Of a DNA stretch of 64,000 nucleotides, positions 60,248 to 64,000 are shown one piece after another. Position numbers and translations under genes: made by a program. The notes under the pieces are model-generated. The model saw only the letters and a program-made list of their open reading frames with translations. It made no database searches and was not told where the DNA came from. How positions within the stretch are numbered: position 1 is the first letter of the stretch; each line of letters opens with the position of its first letter. Location of the stretch: NCBI RefSeq assembly GCF_049316285.1, contig NZ_JBMOXA010000015.1, positions 1 through 64,000 of the forward strand, read 5' to 3'. The DNA is from Rhodoferax_B sp049316285 (lineage in GTDB: Bacteria; Pseudomonadota; Gammaproteobacteria; Burkholderiales; Burkholderiaceae_C).

Positions 60248-60985
60248 ATGACTGTTTCCTCAAGCGCTCCCAAGCATATTGCCATCGTGATGGATGGCAA
60301 TGGCCGCTGGGCCACGCGGCGCTTCCTGCCGCGTGTGGCCGGCCACAGACAGGGGGTCGAATCACTGCGCCGTTGCGTTCAGGCTTGCCTGGACCGAAAC
60401 GTGGGTGTGCTCACCGTTTTTGCGTTCTCTTCGGAAAACTGGGACCGTCCAGCAGAAGAGGTCTCCGGCCTGATGTCGCTCATGGTGAGTGTGTTGGCCA
60501 AAGAGGTGCCCAAGCTGCATGCCAACGGCGTGCAATTGCATTTTGTCGGAGAGCTCTCGGCGCTGTCTGAAAAGGTGCGTGGCGGTTTGCTGCAGGCCGA
60601 AGCGGCCACGGCGGGCAACAGCCGCCTGGTGCTCAACATCTGCTTCAATTATGGCGGCCGCTGGGATATTGCCCAGGCTGCGCGCAAGCTGGTTGCCGCG
60701 GGTGAAGCCGTCACCGAGCGCAGCCTCGATGGCGCGATGGCATTGGCCCACTGCGCCGACCCGGACCTGTTGATTCGCACCGGTGGCGAATTCCGCATCA
60801 GCAACTTTTTGCTGTGGCAATGTGCTTATACGGAGATGTATTTCTCTGACAAGCTTTGGCCTGAGTTTGACGAAGCCGCGCTGGATGCGGCGATTGCCGA
60901 CTACGCGCAGCGCGAACGTCGATTCGGTAAAACCTCGGGCCAGGTCGCTGGTGCCGCGAACACGCGCGCAGCCTCGTCCGGTTGA
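60248..60985 (+). CDS. uppS: Undecaprenyl diphosphate synthase
   Basis: A 245-residue cis-prenyltransferase that makes the C55 lipid carrier for cell-wall glycans. The catalytic Asp is in IVMDGNGRWA near residue 17; FSSENWDRP near 65 and LLIRTGGEFRISNFLLWQ near 180 complete the site. ATG 60248 is chosen; a TTG at 60233 is possible. It is 24 bp after frr and 10 bp before cdsA. Confidence 0.96.
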   Translation: MTVSSSAPKHIAIVMDGNGRWATRRFLPRVAGHRQGVESLRRCVQACLDRNVGVLTVFAFSSENWDRPAEEVSGLMSLMVSVLAKEVPKLHANGVQLHFVGELSALSEKVRGGLLQAEAATAGNSRLVLNICFNYGGRWDIAQAARKLVAAGEAVTERSLDGAMALAHCADPDLLIRTGGEFRISNFLLWQCAYTEMYFSDKLWPEFDEAALDAAIADYAQRERRFGKTSGQVAGAANTRAASSG

Positions 60986-60995
60986 ACGGACTTTC

Positions 60996-61847
60996 ATGCT
61001 CAAACAACGCATCATTACCGCCATCGTTCTGTTGGCTGTGCTCCTGCCCGCGCTGGCCTATCCGTCGCCCGAACCCTTTTGTTTGCTGATCCTGCTGCTG
61101 ATCGCCGCGGGCGCCTGGGAGTGGGGCCGGCTGAACAAATTGAATGCTGGTGCTTCCTGGACCCTGGCCTTGGTCGCGCTGCTGATTTGCGCCGGACTGT
61201 GGCAAGCCGGCTGGCTTGAAAAGCCCAGCGTCTCGCTGTGGCTGCCGGTGGGTGCGCTGTGGGTGTTGGTCGGGGCTAGCCTGATCAAACGTGGGGTCGA
61301 GGGCTGGGCGAAGATTGCCGGTCCTTTGCGTGTGGCCGGTGGTTTGCTGGCGCTGTGCCTCACCTGGCTGGCAGTGGGCCAGGCACGGGTGATTGGCATT
61401 AATTTTTTGTTGTCGGTTTTGGTGCTGGTGTGGGTGGCCGATATTGCGGCTTATTTTGCCGGCCGCGCCTTTGGCCTGCGCTTCACCAAAGTGAAGTTGG
61501 CCCCTGCCATCAGCCCCGGCAAGAGCTGGGAAGGTGTGTGGGGCGGCATGACGGGCGTGTTGCTGCTGGCGCTGGGCTGGATCTGGGGCGATCAGGCATG
61601 GCAGGCCGTGAGCCCCAGCCTGTATTCACGTCTGGCCTCGGTGAACGTGATTCTGCTGATCCTGGCCGTGGTCTTCCTGGCCGCCATGAGTGTGGTGGGT
61701 GATCTGGTTGAGTCGCTGATCAAACGCAGTGCCGGCGTCAAGGACAGCAGCAACTTGTTGCCCGGCCACGGTGGTGTGCTGGACCGTGTGGATGCGCTGC
61801 TGCCAACCGTTCCCCTGGCGATGATGTTGTACGCCCTTGTGGCATGA
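60996..61847 (+). CDS. cdsA: Phosphatidate cytidylyltransferase
   Basis: A 283-residue inner-membrane enzyme that makes CDP-diacylglycerol. Eight or so hydrophobic segments are visible. The C-terminal signature SVVGDLVESLIKRSAGVKDSS followed by PGHGGVLDRVDALL carries the metal-binding aspartates. ATG 60996 fits the normal N-terminus MLKQRIITAIVLL; the frame upstream lies inside uppS. Confidence 0.95.
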   Translation: MLKQRIITAIVLLAVLLPALAYPSPEPFCLLILLLIAAGAWEWGRLNKLNAGASWTLALVALLICAGLWQAGWLEKPSVSLWLPVGALWVLVGASLIKRGVEGWAKIAGPLRVAGGLLALCLTWLAVGQARVIGINFLLSVLVLVWVADIAAYFAGRAFGLRFTKVKLAPAISPGKSWEGVWGGMTGVLLLALGWIWGDQAWQAVSPSLYSRLASVNVILLILAVVFLAAMSVVGDLVESLIKRSAGVKDSSNLLPGHGGVLDRVDALLPTVPLAMMLYALVA

Positions 61848-61857
61848 AGTTCTGGAC

Positions 61858-63048
61858 ATGAAGCAACGCCTGACCATCCTGGGCTCTACCGGCTCGGTAG
61901 GTGCCAATACGCTGGACGTGGTGTCGCGCCACCTGGACCAATACGAAGTTTTTGCGCTGAGCGCCGCCACGCAGGTTGATCTGCTGTTGCAGCAGTGCGC
62001 CACCTACAAGCCGCGGTTTGCCGTGATGGCCAGCGAGCCGCATGCGCATCAGTTGGCTGAAAAGCTCAAGCAAAACAGCCTTGAAACGACCGTTTTGATT
62101 GCGCAAGATGCTCTTGAAAGAATAGCGTCGCACGAACAGGTGGACGTGGTCATGGCCTCCATCGTCGGTGCCGCGGGCCTAGCGCCGTGCCTGGCGGCCG
62201 CCCGCGCCGGCAAACGTTTGCTGCTGGCCAACAAAGAAGCGCTGGTGGTCGGTGGCGACGTGTTCATGGATGCCGTGCGCACCGGTGGCGCGCGCTTGCT
62301 GCCGATCGACAGCGAACATTCCGCCATCTTCCAATCACTGCCCGAAGATCCAGCCACCTGGGCCGCCCGGGTGGAGAAAATCATTCTCACGGCGTCTGGT
62401 GGCCCGTTCCGTACCTGGGCGCCCACCGATTTGCGCACCGTCACACCCGAGCAAGCCTGTGCCCATCCCAATTGGGTGATGGGCCGCAAGATTTCGGTCG
62501 ACTCCGCCACCATGATGAACAAGGCGCTTGAAGTCATAGAGGCGCGTTATCTGTTTGGCCTGCCGCCCGAAGCTTTGGAGGTAGTGATCCACCCGCAAAG
62601 CGTGATCCACTCGATGGTGCAATACCGCGACACCTCGGTTGTGGCCCAGCTTGGCACGCCTGACATGCGGGTGCCGATTGCCTATGGCCTGGGTTGGCCG
62701 GAGCGCATCACCTCGGGTGCGGCGCCGCTGGACTTTCGCAGCCTGGCGGCGATGACCTTTGAATCCTTCGACGTGGCCGAGCATCGCGCACGTTTCCCAG
62801 GCCTGCAGCTGGCCTGGGACAGCTTGCGCGCCGCGCCGGGCACCTGTGCGGTGTTGAATGCGGCCAATGAGATCGGTGTGGCGGCGTTTCTCGAGCGTCG
62901 CATTCGCTTCGATCAAATCCACCATGTCAATCTTGCAACTTTAGAGACCGTCTTGCCCTCCAAGCCCGCAAGCTTGGATGACTTGCTGGCCTTGGATGCG
63001 CAATCTCGCGCAGCGGCGCAGCAGTTGGTCGCAAGACTCACCCGGTAG
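61858..63048 (+). CDS. dxr: 1-deoxy-D-xylulose 5-phosphate reductoisomerase
   Basis: A 396-residue NADPH enzyme of the MEP isoprenoid pathway. LGSTGSVGANTLDV is the cofactor site, ANKEALVVGG near 122 and the acidic metal site DSEHSAIFQ near 146 follow, with KISVDSATMMNKALEVIEA near 210. It begins 10 bp after cdsA. It supplies precursors for the lipid carrier made by UppS next door. Confidence 0.97.
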   Translation: MKQRLTILGSTGSVGANTLDVVSRHLDQYEVFALSAATQVDLLLQQCATYKPRFAVMASEPHAHQLAEKLKQNSLETTVLIAQDALERIASHEQVDVVMASIVGAAGLAPCLAAARAGKRLLLANKEALVVGGDVFMDAVRTGGARLLPIDSEHSAIFQSLPEDPATWAARVEKIILTASGGPFRTWAPTDLRTVTPEQACAHPNWVMGRKISVDSATMMNKALEVIEARYLFGLPPEALEVVIHPQSVIHSMVQYRDTSVVAQLGTPDMRVPIAYGLGWPERITSGAAPLDFRSLAAMTFESFDVAEHRARFPGLQLAWDSLRAAPGTCAVLNAANEIGVAAFLERRIRFDQIHHVNLATLETVLPSKPASLDDLLALDAQSRAAAQQLVARLTR

Positions 63049-63073
63049 TCGTGGTGTTGAAAGGGGGCCCAGC

Positions 63074-64000
63074 ATGTTGACCGTATTGGCGTTTTTAGCG
63101 GCCCTGGCCTTGTTGATTGCCGTGCACGAATACGGGCACTACCGCGCGGCGGTGGCCTGTGGCGTGAAGGTGCTGCGGTTTTCAGTGGGCTTTGGCAAGG
63201 TGGTGTGGTCGTGGACACCCAAGGGCTCGCCCACGGAGTTTGCTGTCAGCCTGTTTCCGCTGGGGGGCTACGTCAAGATGCTCGACGAGCGTGAAGCGCC
63301 CGTGCCCGCCGACGAACGCCACCTGGCATTCAATACCCAGCCTTTGCGTTCGCGCGCCTTTATCGTGGCCGCCGGCCCCCTGGCCAACCTGTTGTTGGCC
63401 ACGCTGCTGTATGCCGCGGTGAACTGGAGCGGTGTGGAGGAAGCGCGCGCGGTGTTGGCCAGCCCGGTTGCGGGTTCGCTGGCCGAGAAGGCCGGTCTTG
63501 TGGGCGGCGAGGTGGTGCTGCGTGCCGCCAATGGTGACGATTCGCTCGACGACGTGCGCTCCTTTGACGACTTGCGCTGGCGCCTGACCCGTGGCGCACT
63601 CGATGGCGAAAACGTGCGCCTGGAAGTGACACGTCCCGGAGCCTCGGGATCGGCCGCGCCGGCGCGTGAGGTGGTGTTGCCGCTGAGTGGCCTGCAAAGC
63701 CCGGAGCCCGATGCCGCGTTGTTCCGCCGCATCGGCATTCTTTCGCCCTGGACCAAGCCACTGGTGGGCAATCTGGTGGCCGATGGCGCTGCCGCGCGTG
63801 ACGGCCTGCAGCCCGGCGACGAAGTGCTGCAGGTCGGGGCAACGCGTATCGTTGATGGCCAGCAACTGCGCGAAACCGTGCGCGCCTCGGTGTCCGGTGA
63901 ACAAGCCTTGACGCAAACCTGGAGCGTGCTGCGCGCAGGCGTGCAGAAGCAACTGCAGGTGACGCCAGACGTGCAAAAGCAGGATGGCCAGGCCTATGGC
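63074..64000 (+). CDS. rseP: Site-2 protease RseP (3' end outside window)
   Basis: The first 309 residues are visible. The zinc site HEYGH is at about residues 18-22 in the first membrane helix. VSLFPLGGYVKMLDE follows near 58, and a second helix (RAFIVAAGPLANLLLATLL) near 100. Two PDZ-type regions occupy about 125-215 and 225-300. The open frame runs to the end of the window. RseP cleaves anti-sigma E and signal-peptide remnants. BamA usually follows in this gene order. Confidence 0.95.
   Translation, partial: MLTVLAFLAALALLIAVHEYGHYRAAVACGVKVLRFSVGFGKVVWSWTPKGSPTEFAVSLFPLGGYVKMLDEREAPVPADERHLAFNTQPLRSRAFIVAAGPLANLLLATLLYAAVNWSGVEEARAVLASPVAGSLAEKAGLVGGEVVLRAANGDDSLDDVRSFDDLRWRLTRGALDGENVRLEVTRPGASGSAAPAREVVLPLSGLQSPEPDAALFRRIGILSPWTKPLVGNLVADGAAARDGLQPGDEVLQVGATRIVDGQQLRETVRASVSGEQALTQTWSVLRAGVQKQLQVTPDVQKQDGQAYG

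Overview
The window looks like a chromosome segment of a Comamonadaceae-type betaproteobacterium (Rhodoferax/Polaromonas/Acidovorax-like); the genus is inference. The evidence is high GC, tightly packed genes, three orphan Bug/TctC-family periplasmic binding proteins, PhaR (polyhydroxyalkanoate regulation), the block rpsB-tsf-pyrH-frr-uppS-cdsA-dxr-rseP, and intergenic repeats of a style I associate with that family. It is a mosaic of core genes and catabolic cassettes, with one distinctive surface-glycan operon. No CRISPR array, transposase, integrase or rRNA was seen. One tRNA (Leu, CAG) is present.

Layout. 1-4.9 kb: the tail of a Na/Pi cotransporter, a 0.5-kb intergenic element with two inverted arms, a six-EF-hand protein and a NERD-helicase. 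5-12.1 kb: a minus-strand sugar operon (ROK regulator, ABC ATPase, permease, binding protein, TIM-barrel isomerase, Gfo/Idh/MocA dehydrogenase). 12.3-17.3 kb: a two-component system, a DUF1653 protein, an RNA cytosine methyltransferase and a fatty-acid desaturase. 17.4-22 kb: pcaIJF (lower beta-ketoadipate pathway) with divergent pcaR and an operator-like region between, then an L-idonate-type dehydrogenase. 22.4-24.7 kb: a short membrane protein, a PepSY membrane protein and phaR. 24.8-31.1 kb: a catabolic operon of two crotonase-fold proteins, an acyl-CoA ligase and two Bug proteins, with a divergent LysR regulator. 31.3-36.9 kb: a polar amino-acid ABC transporter cassette with GGCT-like, VOC, GntR and EamA genes.

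37.6-43.5 kb: four overlapping genes, wecB-nfrB-nfrA-DUF4434. This matches the gene set behind the phage N4 receptor / ManNAc-type exopolysaccharide of E. coli. The set here is compact: NfrB ends after its glycosyltransferase and membrane domains and has no room for the C-terminal c-di-GMP-binding MshEN domain of E. coli NfrB. A 705-bp gene-free, less GC-rich stretch precedes it. I consider this the most interesting system in the window.

43.7-56.8 kb: an orphan ModA-like protein, rimO, tRNA-Leu(CAG), rnr lacking the N-terminal helix-turn-helix domain, an SDR, an alpha/beta hydrolase, a Bug protein with divergent GntR regulator, nnr, dadA and an amidase. 56.8-64 kb: the core translation, envelope and isoprenoid cluster from rpsB to a truncated rseP.
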